DNA of 64,000 bases, taken from contig JAAVFL010000025.1 of the NCBI GenBank assembly GCA_014800795.1, forward strand, positions 1 through 64,000. The letters run 5' to 3'. This DNA is from Bacteroidales bacterium (GTDB taxonomy: Bacteria > Bacteroidota > Bacteroidia > Bacteroidales > Muribaculaceae). The translations under genes and the position numbers were made by a program. Shown in pieces: positions 19,074 through 26,303 of the stretch (the first letter of the stretch is position 1; each line of letters starts with the position of its first letter). The notes under the pieces are model-generated. The model ran no database searches and was not told where the DNA came from. It saw only the letters and a list, made by a program, of their open reading frames with translations.

Positions 19074-20735
19074 ATGGAATTTCTGTCTGACCTCCTGTTG
19101 CCCGGCAATACATCGCTGGCAGCCACTCTGGTTCTGCTGTCGTTCGTTATCGCTGTAGGCATCTATCTGGGTAAAATCCGCTTCTGGGGCGTTTCGCTCG
19201 GCGTGACTTTCGTTCTGTTCGTTGGTATTCTCATGGGACATTTCGGCTACGAAGTACAGCCCGAAGTGTTGAAGTTCGTCCGTGAATTCGGTCTTATCCT
19301 ATTTATTTTCGCTATCGGTCTGCAAGTTGGTCCGGCTTTCTTCTCCTCATTCAAAAAAGGCGGAATACGCCTCAATATGCTTGCAGTACTCGGCATCCTG
19401 CTCAATGTGGCGATTGTCGTGGCGATTTATTTCATCGACGGTAAAACGTCCATCAGCGCTCTCGTCGGCGTTATGTCAGGCGCGGTAACCAATACCCCCG
19501 GTCTGGCAGCTGCACAACAGGCGGTAAACTCTCCCGAGGAGGTAAATCTAATGTCGATGGGATATGCAGCAGCCTACCCTCTGGGAGTGCTCGGCATCAT
19601 TCTTGCAATGCTCATCATAAAGGCCGTATTCCACATCCGTATCGACGATGAAATAAAACAGATCAATCAGGAAACCGAAGATGGGCAGGTAAAACCTCAC
19701 CTCGCAAGCTATGAAGTGGTCAACTCACTCATCAATGGGAAAACCCTTCTTCAGCTTCATGATATTATCCACTGCGATTTCGTGGTGTCACGTCTGATGG
19801 ATAAGGAAGGGAACATCATCATCCCCAAATCAAGCACTGAAATACATGTCGGAGACAAACTTTACGTAGTGATGGCTCCCCACGACGAACCGAGCTTCCA
19901 GGCCGTTCTCGGCCACCCTATCGAAATGGGCGATGAAGAGTGGGAGGCGGTAGCACCCGCCAACGTTGTGTCACGCCGCATCCTCATCACACGCAGCGAA
20001 TACAACGGCACCCCCCTCGGAGCCCTTCGCCTCCACAAAGGCTACAACCTCAACTGCACACGCGTAAACCGTGCAGGTGTCGATCTGCTCGCTTCTCCCG
20101 GCCTCCGTCTTCAGATGGGCGACAGAATCACTGTAGTAGGTGAACTTAACGACATCGACCGTCTTGCATCGAAACTCGGAAACTCGATGAAGCGTCTCAA
20201 CCAGCCCAACCTTGTCACTATCTTCATCGGAATCCTTTTCGGTATCATCGTAGGTTCGATCAATGTAGGGTTCGGCATGAAACTGGGGCTTGCCGGCGGA
20301 CCGCTTGTAGTGGCGATTCTGCTGAGCCGCTTCGGCTATAAGGTAAAACTTGTAACCTACACCTCATCGTCGGCGTCGCTCATGCTCCGCGAGCTGGGCA
20401 TATGCCTCTTCCTCGCAGCCGTAGGTATCGGCGCAGGCAAAGGATTCGCCGACACAGTTTTCAATTACACCGGTATGTGGTGGGTAATATGGGGCTTCAT
20501 AATCACATTCGTGCCACTGCTTGTAGTAGGCATGATTGCACGCGGAGTTTATAAGATCAATTTCTTAACCATCATGGGTATGATGTCAGGCGGCTACACT
20601 GATCCCCCCGCCCTTGCTTACGCCAACAATTCGACCGGAAGCGACGCGCCGGCTGTAGCATACTCTACTGTCTACCCGCTTACGATGTTCCTGCGAGTGG
20701 TAGCGGCACAGGCGCTTGTACTGGCTCTGATGTAA
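19074..20735 (+). CDS. AAE/YidE-type putative transporter with two TrkA-C domains
   Basis: 553 residues with the aspartate:alanine exchanger layout: a first block of five to six transmembrane segments (about 5-185), two cytoplasmic TrkA-C (RCK_C) domains (about 205-380; HVGDKLYVV and MGDRITVVGE are their signature ends), and a second membrane block (385-553). The duplicated motif (GVMSGAVTNTPGLAAAQQ and GMMSGGYTDPPALAYAN) is characteristic of the family. Whether it exchanges amino acids is not known for this type. Monocistronic, with its own promoter and a strong terminator at 20804-20836. Confidence 0.88.
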   Translation: MEFLSDLLLPGNTSLAATLVLLSFVIAVGIYLGKIRFWGVSLGVTFVLFVGILMGHFGYEVQPEVLKFVREFGLILFIFAIGLQVGPAFFSSFKKGGIRLNMLAVLGILLNVAIVVAIYFIDGKTSISALVGVMSGAVTNTPGLAAAQQAVNSPEEVNLMSMGYAAAYPLGVLGIILAMLIIKAVFHIRIDDEIKQINQETEDGQVKPHLASYEVVNSLINGKTLLQLHDIIHCDFVVSRLMDKEGNIIIPKSSTEIHVGDKLYVVMAPHDEPSFQAVLGHPIEMGDEEWEAVAPANVVSRRILITRSEYNGTPLGALRLHKGYNLNCTRVNRAGVDLLASPGLRLQMGDRITVVGELNDIDRLASKLGNSMKRLNQPNLVTIFIGILFGIIVGSINVGFGMKLGLAGGPLVVAILLSRFGYKVKLVTYTSSSASLMLRELGICLFLAAVGIGAGKGFADTVFNYTGMWWVIWGFIITFVPLLVVGMIARGVYKINFLTIMGMMSGGYTDPPALAYANNSTGSDAPAVAYSTVYPLTMFLRVVAAQALVLALM

Positions 20736-20803
20736 GAACTCTGCATCTGCACGATAATCTGAATTTCCTTAAAGCTTAAAGTAACAAGGATACAACCACC
20801 ACG

Positions 20804-20845
20804 CGATGCCGGAATGCCTTAAGGCTTCCGGCATCGTTCTTTTTT
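20804..20845 (+). terminator. Rho-independent terminator of the AAE/YidE transporter gene
   Basis: Perfect 10-base arms (CGATGCCGGA at 20804-20813, TCCGGCATCG at 20827-20836), loop with extra pairing, followed by TTCTTTTTT. Confidence 0.85.
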
Positions 20846-20879
20846 GCATCTGCCACGCAATACTTAGCGAAAAAAATAT

Positions 20880-20887
20880 TACTTTTG
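20880..20887 (+). promoter_or_regulatory. Promoter -7 box abutting the macro-like gene
   Basis: TACTTTTG ends 5 bases before the ATG at 20893, so the transcript should begin at or within a base or two of the start codon. Confidence 0.55.
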
Positions 20888-20892
20888 CACAT

Positions 20893-21354
20893 ATGACTGA
20901 ACAGGAAATACATCACGAAGCAGATAAAATACTGAAAGGAAGGGTATTCACTCCGGGAAATATTACCTCACTCGGAGAGGACGACGTATTTGTGTTCGGC
21001 AGCAACCTTGCCGGGCACCACGCCGGAGGAGCCGCCCGCACTGCCCGCAGGCTTTTCGGAGCAGAGTGGGGAGAAGGAGACGGATGGCACGGTCAGTCAT
21101 ATGCCATACCGACAATGCAGGGAGGTGTAGATAGCATACGCCCATATGTGGACCGCTTCATCGACATCGCTGATGAGTGCGACCAGAACACCTTCTGGGT
21201 GACAAGAATCGGTTGTGGAATAGCCGGACTCACAGATGAGGAGATCGCGCCCCTTTTCGACCGCGCATTCGACTTATACAACGTCAGGCTACCGGAATCT
21301 TTCGCCCGCATAATAGTTGAGAACCGTTTACGCAAACAGCATAACCAACAATAA
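20893..21354 (+). CDS. Macro-like protein of the A1S_2505 phage-nonstructural type
   Basis: 153 residues. The N-terminal part carries VFVFGSNLAGHHAGGAARTA (32-51), and later GQSYAIPTMQGG (67-78) and RIGCGIAGLTDEE; these resemble the ligand-loop pattern of macro-type ADP-ribose-binding folds and a family often annotated from phages. An ADP-ribose-related role is possible but unproved. The ATG at 20893 is preferred over 20806 because the latter lies inside the terminator of the preceding gene and upstream of the promoter box. The esterase gene follows after 5 bases, so the two are probably one transcript. Confidence 0.65.
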   Translation: MTEQEIHHEADKILKGRVFTPGNITSLGEDDVFVFGSNLAGHHAGGAARTARRLFGAEWGEGDGWHGQSYAIPTMQGGVDSIRPYVDRFIDIADECDQNTFWVTRIGCGIAGLTDEEIAPLFDRAFDLYNVRLPESFARIIVENRLRKQHNQQ

Positions 21355-21359
21355 CAAGC

Positions 21360-22160
21360 ATGAAAAAAATGATTATCGCCGCAATTGCGGTCATCGTCTC
21401 TACTTTCGCATCATTCGCGGAATACAAGGAAGTAAAGGATATATCCTATACAAAAAACACCGACGACTACTCCCTGAGCCGATGCAAGCTCGATGTGTAC
21501 TACCCCGACGATATGAAAGATGTCCCCGTGGTAGTATGGTTTCACGGCGGAGGACTTACGGGGGGTGAGAAACATCTCCCCGCCGAACTGCGCAACAGCG
21601 GATATGCCGTTGTTTCCGTAAACTACCGGCTCCTTCCCAAAGCCGAGCTCGGTCAGGTAATCGACGATGCCGCCGCAGCTGTAGCTTGGACCCTCGGTAA
21701 CATCGCTGACTACAACGGCGATCCTAAAAAAGTGATAGTTACCGGTCACTCGGCTGGTGGCTACCTCACAAGCATGGTAGGTCTCGACAAGAAATATCTT
21801 GCTAAATATGGCATAGATGCTGATTCGCTATATGCCCTTATGCCACTGAGCGGTCAGGTGATAACACATTTCGCCCAGCGTCAGAGTAAAGGAATGAGCG
21901 AGCTCCAGCCGCTGATCGACGAAAACGCCCCCCTGTTCCATGTTCGCCCCGACTGTCCTCCTTACGTAATCGTGACCGGCGACCGCGAAGAGGAGCTCTT
22001 CGGACGCCATGAAGAGAACGCCTACATGTGGCGTATGATGAAACTCGTCGGACATCCCGATGTACGTATCTACGAACTCGACGGCCACAACCACGGCGAC
22101 ATGGTAGGACCCGGTCTGACCATTGTAAAGAAAAACATCGACCGTCTCCTCCACAGATAA
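21360..22160 (+). CDS. Exported alpha/beta-hydrolase, esterase/lipase-like
   Basis: 266 residues with a signal peptide (1-20, ending in ASFA). The oxyanion-hole motif HGGG (62-65) and nucleophile elbow GHSAGG (129-134, S131) place it in the hormone-sensitive-lipase/carboxylesterase group; the C-terminal HNHGDM supplies the candidate catalytic His. Probably a periplasmic esterase, perhaps removing acetyl or feruloyl groups from sugars, though the substrate is not known. Starts 5 bases after the macro-like gene stops. Confidence 0.85.
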   Translation: MKKMIIAAIAVIVSTFASFAEYKEVKDISYTKNTDDYSLSRCKLDVYYPDDMKDVPVVVWFHGGGLTGGEKHLPAELRNSGYAVVSVNYRLLPKAELGQVIDDAAAAVAWTLGNIADYNGDPKKVIVTGHSAGGYLTSMVGLDKKYLAKYGIDADSLYALMPLSGQVITHFAQRQSKGMSELQPLIDENAPLFHVRPDCPPYVIVTGDREEELFGRHEENAYMWRMMKLVGHPDVRIYELDGHNHGDMVGPGLTIVKKNIDRLLHR

Positions 22161-22178
22161 CCGATCCTCGGGGTCACT

Positions 22179-22505
22179 TTACGCTGAGGCGAAGAGCGAC
22201 TCAGAGGGGCGGAAACGCACTGCCCGACGGGTGGAACATCCCCTGTCGCGGTTTCGGAAATGGAGCGTCACCAGTCCGGTGGCGCTCCCTATGTATGAGC
22301 CCACCACCGCTATCAGTTCCCTGAGAGAACCGAATCCAATGAACGTACGTTCCAGAATCACACGACTGCACTGACGCGCCGATACAAAAACCACATCCGC
22401 CGGACTTAATTCGAAATTATTTTCAGAAAAGACCGGATGACCGCCATCGGCAACCGATACCAAACCGTGATTGAATAAGCTGTTGTAAGAATTAAGAGAG
22501 ATCAT
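22179..22505 (-). CDS. Small orphan protein, unknown function
   Basis: 108 residues, no signal peptide or membrane segment. It begins MISLNSYNSL and has a central region VVFVSARQCSRVILERTF, then a C-terminal ...GLVTLHFRNRDRG. No catalytic motif is recognised. Reasons to believe it: no convincing competing frame, a TAACTTTG promoter box at 22545-22552 in the right orientation with a leader of about 30 bases, and sequence texture like other short Bacteroidales hypotheticals. It lies opposite and between the esterase and pheS. Confidence 0.55.
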   Translation of the reverse strand: MISLNSYNSLFNHGLVSVADGGHPVFSENNFELSPADVVFVSARQCSRVILERTFIGFGSLRELIAVVGSYIGSATGLVTLHFRNRDRGCSTRRAVRFRPSESLFASA

Positions 22506-22544
22506 ATCGTATGGATTTTCAATGGATTGTTAACTATTACACTG

Positions 22545-22552
22545 CAAAGTTA
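22545..22552 (-). promoter_or_regulatory. Promoter -7 box of the small orphan gene
   Basis: TAACTTTG on the minus strand, 39 bases upstream of the ATG at 22505. Confidence 0.5.
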
Positions 22553-22663
22553 GCCGCATGTTGGGCATAATTATTTCCCTACCGCGTTAACACTTTATAA
22601 AATCTCCCTTGAAATCACTGATCGTAACATTAATGTTTACTTTTGATTTTCAGCGAAATTTAT

Positions 22664-22671
22664 TAATTTTG
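22664..22671 (+). promoter_or_regulatory. Promoter -7 box of pheS
   Basis: TAATTTTG, leaving a leader of about 18 bases before the ATG at 22694. Confidence 0.6.
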
Positions 22672-22693
22672 CACTCAGTAAAATATCAGAACA

Positions 22694-23713
22694 ATGTTAG
22701 ACAAAATAAACGCGCTGAAAGCTGAGGTAGAGGCTCTGAAAGCCTCGTCTGCTGAAGAGGTGGAGGCTCTGCGCCTGAAATATCTAAGTAAAAAAGGCTC
22801 CGTAAGCATGCTTATGGCAGACTTCCGTAATGTCGCTCCCGAGCAGAAGAAAGCCATAGGTATGGCAATCAACGAGCTTAAGAACCTCGCTACAGAAAAA
22901 ATCAACGCACTCAAGGAAGCTACAGAACTCGCCGACGACGGCGCTGACGAGATAGACCTTACCCGATCGGCCTCGCCGCTTCCCTTAGGTACACGCCATC
23001 CGCTGTCGCTTGTGCGTCAGGAAATCGTTTCTATTTTCGGACGTCTCGGATACGCCGTCGAGCAAGGGCCTGAAATCGAGGACGACTGGCATGTATTCTC
23101 GGCTCTGAACTTCGCGGCCGATCACCCCGCACGCGATATGCAGGATACATTTTTCATCAACCGCAATCCGGATGTCCTGTTACGTACACACACATCCTCC
23201 GTACAGACACGCGTGATGGAGCGTTCCAAACCGCCTATCCGCATTCTATGCCCCGGCCGTGTATATCGCAACGAAGCCATCTCGGCACGCGCCCACTGCT
23301 TCTTCCATCAGGTAGAAGGACTTTATGTAGATAAGAACGTTTCATTTGCCGACTTAAAACAGTCGCTGCTGTATTTCGCACGCGAAATGTTCGGTCCTGA
23401 GACAAAAATCCGGCTGCGCCCCAGCTATTTCCCATTCACCGAGCCTTCGGCCGAGATGGATATAAGCTGTAATCTCTGCGGCGGAAAGGGATGTTCATTC
23501 TGCAAAGGTACAGGTTGGGTTGAAATTCTCGGTTGCGGCATGGTAGACCCCAACGTACTCGAATCGTGCGGTATAGATCCGAAAGTCTACAGCGGATTCG
23601 CGTTCGGCATGGGAGTGGAGCGAATAGCGAACCTCAAATACCGCGTCAACGACCTGCGCCTGTTCTCGGAAAACGACCGCCGTTTCCTCGAAGAGTTCAC
23701 GAGCGCTCACTGA
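22694..23713 (+). CDS. pheS: Phenylalanyl-tRNA synthetase alpha subunit
   Basis: Catalytic subunit of the alpha2-beta2 enzyme that charges tRNA-Phe. An N-terminal coiled coil (about 1-90) binds tRNA; class II motif 2 (FHQVEGLYVD) and motif 3 (FGMGVERIANLKY) follow. A Cys pattern CNLCGGKGCSFC is also present, as in other PheS. 339 residues, normal length. pheT is not adjacent, which is usual in Bacteroidota. crcB follows after 27 bases. Confidence 0.97.
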   Translation: MLDKINALKAEVEALKASSAEEVEALRLKYLSKKGSVSMLMADFRNVAPEQKKAIGMAINELKNLATEKINALKEATELADDGADEIDLTRSASPLPLGTRHPLSLVRQEIVSIFGRLGYAVEQGPEIEDDWHVFSALNFAADHPARDMQDTFFINRNPDVLLRTHTSSVQTRVMERSKPPIRILCPGRVYRNEAISARAHCFFHQVEGLYVDKNVSFADLKQSLLYFAREMFGPETKIRLRPSYFPFTEPSAEMDISCNLCGGKGCSFCKGTGWVEILGCGMVDPNVLESCGIDPKVYSGFAFGMGVERIANLKYRVNDLRLFSENDRRFLEEFTSAH

Positions 23714-23740
23714 CGCGAGCATCCGGTTCATAGAAGACAT

Positions 23741-24118
23741 ATGCCCCCGCTTAATGAAATAATGATGGTTGCGGCCGGAGGCGCAATAGGCGCCACCGGT
23801 CGTTTCCTTGTGCAGCAATGCGCCCTCACACCCTCCGAGAAATATGTGCAAACTCTCGGTGTGAATCTTACAGGATGCATGCTCATAGGGGTAGTGTGGG
23901 CATTGCTCATCCATTTAAACGCCCCGCAATGGTTACACAGGTTGCTTGTCGCAGGAATACTGGGCGGCTACACAACCTTTTCAGCATTCTCTCTCGACTG
24001 CATGCAACTGATACAATCCGGCAGATTTCTCACAGCCGCCGTATACTTGCTTATCTCCGTTGCCGGAGGGATATTATTGTGTGCGGCTGCATATACCGCT
24101 ATCTCGCATATACTGTAA
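23741..24118 (+). CDS. crcB: Fluoride channel CrcB/Fluc
   Basis: 125-residue dual-topology fluoride exporter with four membrane segments. Family motifs: GGAIGATGR (13-21), GVNLTGC (40-46) and GGYTTFSAFS (75-84), whose Phe, Thr and Ser line the fluoride path. No fluoride riboswitch fits in the 27 bases between pheS and crcB, so it is likely read through from pheS. Family proteins work as dimers; here only one copy is present, so a homodimer is expected. Confidence 0.93.
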   Translation: MPPLNEIMMVAAGGAIGATGRFLVQQCALTPSEKYVQTLGVNLTGCMLIGVVWALLIHLNAPQWLHRLLVAGILGGYTTFSAFSLDCMQLIQSGRFLTAAVYLLISVAGGILLCAAAYTAISHIL

Positions 24119-24134
24119 AGACGTCTCACAGAAG

Positions 24135-24345
24135 TAAGTCATGGAAATTATCACATATAATATACCTAACAGGACTTTATATCATCCACGGCATCCTTTC
24201 GCCGGATTTTATCCTCATCTTCAGTCTTTTTCGACAAGCTCAAAAGCGCAGGCGATAACCTGTAGCCCGTTACACTCCTTCATCTTCGGGCAAAATCCGA
24301 CTGAAACTATGCTCACGGATTATATAAAATAATTTCCACAACTTA
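24135..24345 (-). mobile_element. MITE-like repeat, copy A
   Basis: 211 bases with imperfect terminal inverted repeats of about 27 bases (TAAGTCATGGAAATTAT at 24135-24151 and its counterpart at 24319-24345). Read on the minus strand it aligns with copy B at 48961-49146 over almost its whole length, with one insertion of about 32 bases in copy A. It has no coding frame of its own. It ends 3 bases before the nth start codon, so it must supply or disturb the nth leader. Both ends read TA...TA, like TA-targeting miniature elements; no longer target duplication is evident. Confidence 0.65.
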
Positions 24346-24348
24346 CAT

Positions 24349-24981
24349 ATGACTACAAAAGAGCGATATGCAAGAGTACTTGAATGGTTTGCCGAAACTA
24401 TGCCTGCTCCTAAAACAGAGCTTCACTACGACACACCATTCCATCTTCTGCTCGCTGTTATACTATCGGCACAATGCACCGACAAACGGGTAAACATGAT
24501 CACTCCGGCTCTGTTCGAGGCATATCCCGACGCGGCTTCACTCGCCGAAGCATCTCCCGAGGAGGTTTTTGAATATATAAAATCAGTATCTTATCCCAAC
24601 AACAAGACTAAATCGCTGATAGGAGCGGCACGCACTATCGTAGATGAATTCGGGGGTGAAATTCCAGACAATATCGATGATCTGATACGCATACCCGGTG
24701 TCGGCCGCAAAACTGCCAATGTGATGCTGGCCGTTGTATGGAACAAAGCGGCCATGGCCGTAGACACCCATGTGTTCAGGGTTTCCGAGCGTATCGGACT
24801 AACAACCGGATCAAAAACACCTCTTGCGACAGAACAGGCGCTGGTAAAGCATATCCCGGAAGAACTCATACCTATGGCTCACCACTGGCTGATACTTCAC
24901 GGGAGATATGTGTGTAAAGCGCGCCGTCCCGACTGCCTGAACTGCGGCCTAAAAGACATGTGCCGACACTATGGCAATTAG
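24349..24981 (+). CDS. nth: Endonuclease III (DNA glycosylase/AP lyase)
   Basis: Repairs oxidised pyrimidines. Helix-hairpin-helix with catalytic lysine (RIPGVGRKTAN, K121), catalytic Asp D139 (AVDTHVFRV), and a C-terminal 4Fe-4S cluster with the exact spacing C189-x6-C196-x2-C199-x5-C205. 210 residues, normal. The repeat copy A directly abuts the start codon, leaving only CAT between, so the gene has no ribosome-binding sequence other than what the repeat provides. Confidence 0.96.
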   Translation: MTTKERYARVLEWFAETMPAPKTELHYDTPFHLLLAVILSAQCTDKRVNMITPALFEAYPDAASLAEASPEEVFEYIKSVSYPNNKTKSLIGAARTIVDEFGGEIPDNIDDLIRIPGVGRKTANVMLAVVWNKAAMAVDTHVFRVSERIGLTTGSKTPLATEQALVKHIPEELIPMAHHWLILHGRYVCKARRPDCLNCGLKDMCRHYGN

Positions 24982-25024
24982 CTATTGAGAACAGACATAT
25001 TCAGAATCCAAAGAAGAGAACAAG

Positions 25025-25759
25025 GTGGATACGATATTTCTTTTTATAATTGAGGTTGTCGGAACTTTCGCATTCGCGATAAGCGGCATACGTCTGGCGG
25101 CCTTACACCGCTTCGACTGGTTCGGGGCATATACCGTGGGGCTTGTGACTGCAATCGGAGGAGGTACCCTGCGCGATCTTCTCCTCGGCATCGACGTGTT
25201 CTGGATGCAGACGTGGATATACCTCGGAGTGACAGCCATAGCACTCGCCGTCGTGATTCTGTTCAGAAAAATGCTTGTAAGCAACGACCGCATGCTGTTT
25301 GTTTTCGATACACTCGGACTTGCCCTGTTTGTTGTGATAGGCATCCAGAAAAGCCTTGCAGAAGAATATCCCATGTGGGTGGCCATCGTCATGGGTACCA
25401 TAACAGGATCTTTCGGAGGGGTAATCCGAGATATCCTCATCAATCAAGAACCTCTTTTTTTCCGGAAAGACATATATGCCACGGCATGCCTGGCAGGTGG
25501 CCTGGCTTACTGCGGAGTTATGCTTGCCGATGGCTCAGACTTTGCAGCCCAGTCTCTTTGCGCAGTCACCATCATCATACTCCGCATGTGTGCGCTCCGC
25601 TGGAACTGGTCTCTCCCGGTGCTTTCATATGAAGCCGAAAATGCAGAGAAGCGCACCGATACCTCCACCGTTCCGTGGCAGTCGGCAATGCCCTTGCGCC
25701 GTCATGCACGCAAGAACAGGAAGAACAAACACTCCCACAAGAGTTCAGGCAAAAAGTAA
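25025..25759 (+). CDS. Trimeric intracellular cation (TRIC)-type channel, YicG/UPF0126
   Basis: 244 residues, seven membrane segments, formed by an internal repeat of two triple-helix units. Each unit has the family motif: GGGTLRDLLLG (about 48-58) and GSFGGVIRDIL (about 133-143). A basic hydrophilic tail of ~35 residues follows the last membrane segment. Prokaryotic TRIC homologues conduct K+ or other monovalent cations. The start is GTG at 25025. gtrA begins 9 bases after its stop. Confidence 0.88.
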   Translation: MDTIFLFIIEVVGTFAFAISGIRLAALHRFDWFGAYTVGLVTAIGGGTLRDLLLGIDVFWMQTWIYLGVTAIALAVVILFRKMLVSNDRMLFVFDTLGLALFVVIGIQKSLAEEYPMWVAIVMGTITGSFGGVIRDILINQEPLFFRKDIYATACLAGGLAYCGVMLADGSDFAAQSLCAVTIIILRMCALRWNWSLPVLSYEAENAEKRTDTSTVPWQSAMPLRRHARKNRKNKHSHKSSGKK

Positions 25760-25768
25760 AATAAGCAG

Positions 25769-26224
25769 ATGCCATCAAAGCACACCACTGCATTGCAGTT
25801 CGTAAGATACCTGATTGTCGGCGGAATGAACACCGCAGTGACACTCATTGTGATATTCGCACTTAAATCCTTAGCCGGTATGGATCCATATCTGTCGAAC
25901 GCGGCAGGATATATCGCCGGTCTTATAAATTCATTTCTATGGAACCGCGGATGGGTATTCCGTTCACACGGGAACCGTGTCCGCGAGGGAGCGGCATTTC
26001 TTGCCGGATTCGGCATATGCTATCTGATCCAGTTGCTCACTGTCTGGGGACTTACACACACCGGAATCGGCACCCTAATGATAGAGATTCCGATTCCGTT
26101 AATAGAAACAGAGAGGGCATTCACCCTCTCCGGATACGGCATTTCCACCCTCGCAGGCATGGCTGTATACACAATAGCCAACTTTATCTACAACCGCCTT
26201 GTCACATTCAGAAAGACGGCATAA
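25769..26224 (+). CDS. GtrA-family membrane protein
   Basis: 151 residues with four membrane segments and the GtrA hallmarks FVRYLIVGGMNT (about 10-21) and SFLWNRGWVFR (about 57-67). GtrA proteins are thought to move lipid-linked sugars across the inner membrane for decorating surface polysaccharides. No glycosyltransferase partner is next to it, so the sugar involved is unknown. Confidence 0.85.
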   Translation: MPSKHTTALQFVRYLIVGGMNTAVTLIVIFALKSLAGMDPYLSNAAGYIAGLINSFLWNRGWVFRSHGNRVREGAAFLAGFGICYLIQLLTVWGLTHTGIGTLMIEIPIPLIETERAFTLSGYGISTLAGMAVYTIANFIYNRLVTFRKTA

Positions 26225-26303
26225 TGCATGCGACACGCATAAAGATACATAAAGAGCGGAAATCCCGAACAAATTCACGCTCCTACAAATCTAGCCTGAC
26301 TAA

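Noticed and set aside
20806-20892. N-terminal extension of the macro-like protein
   Set aside because: This stretch is the terminator of the upstream transporter gene and lies before the promoter box of the macro-like gene.
23714-23740. Fluoride riboswitch upstream of crcB
   Set aside because: Only 27 bases separate pheS and crcB, too short for the known aptamer, and no match was seen.
24141-24332. 63-codon plus-strand frame inside repeat copy A
   Set aside because: The corresponding region of copy B contains stops, so the frame is not conserved between the two repeats.
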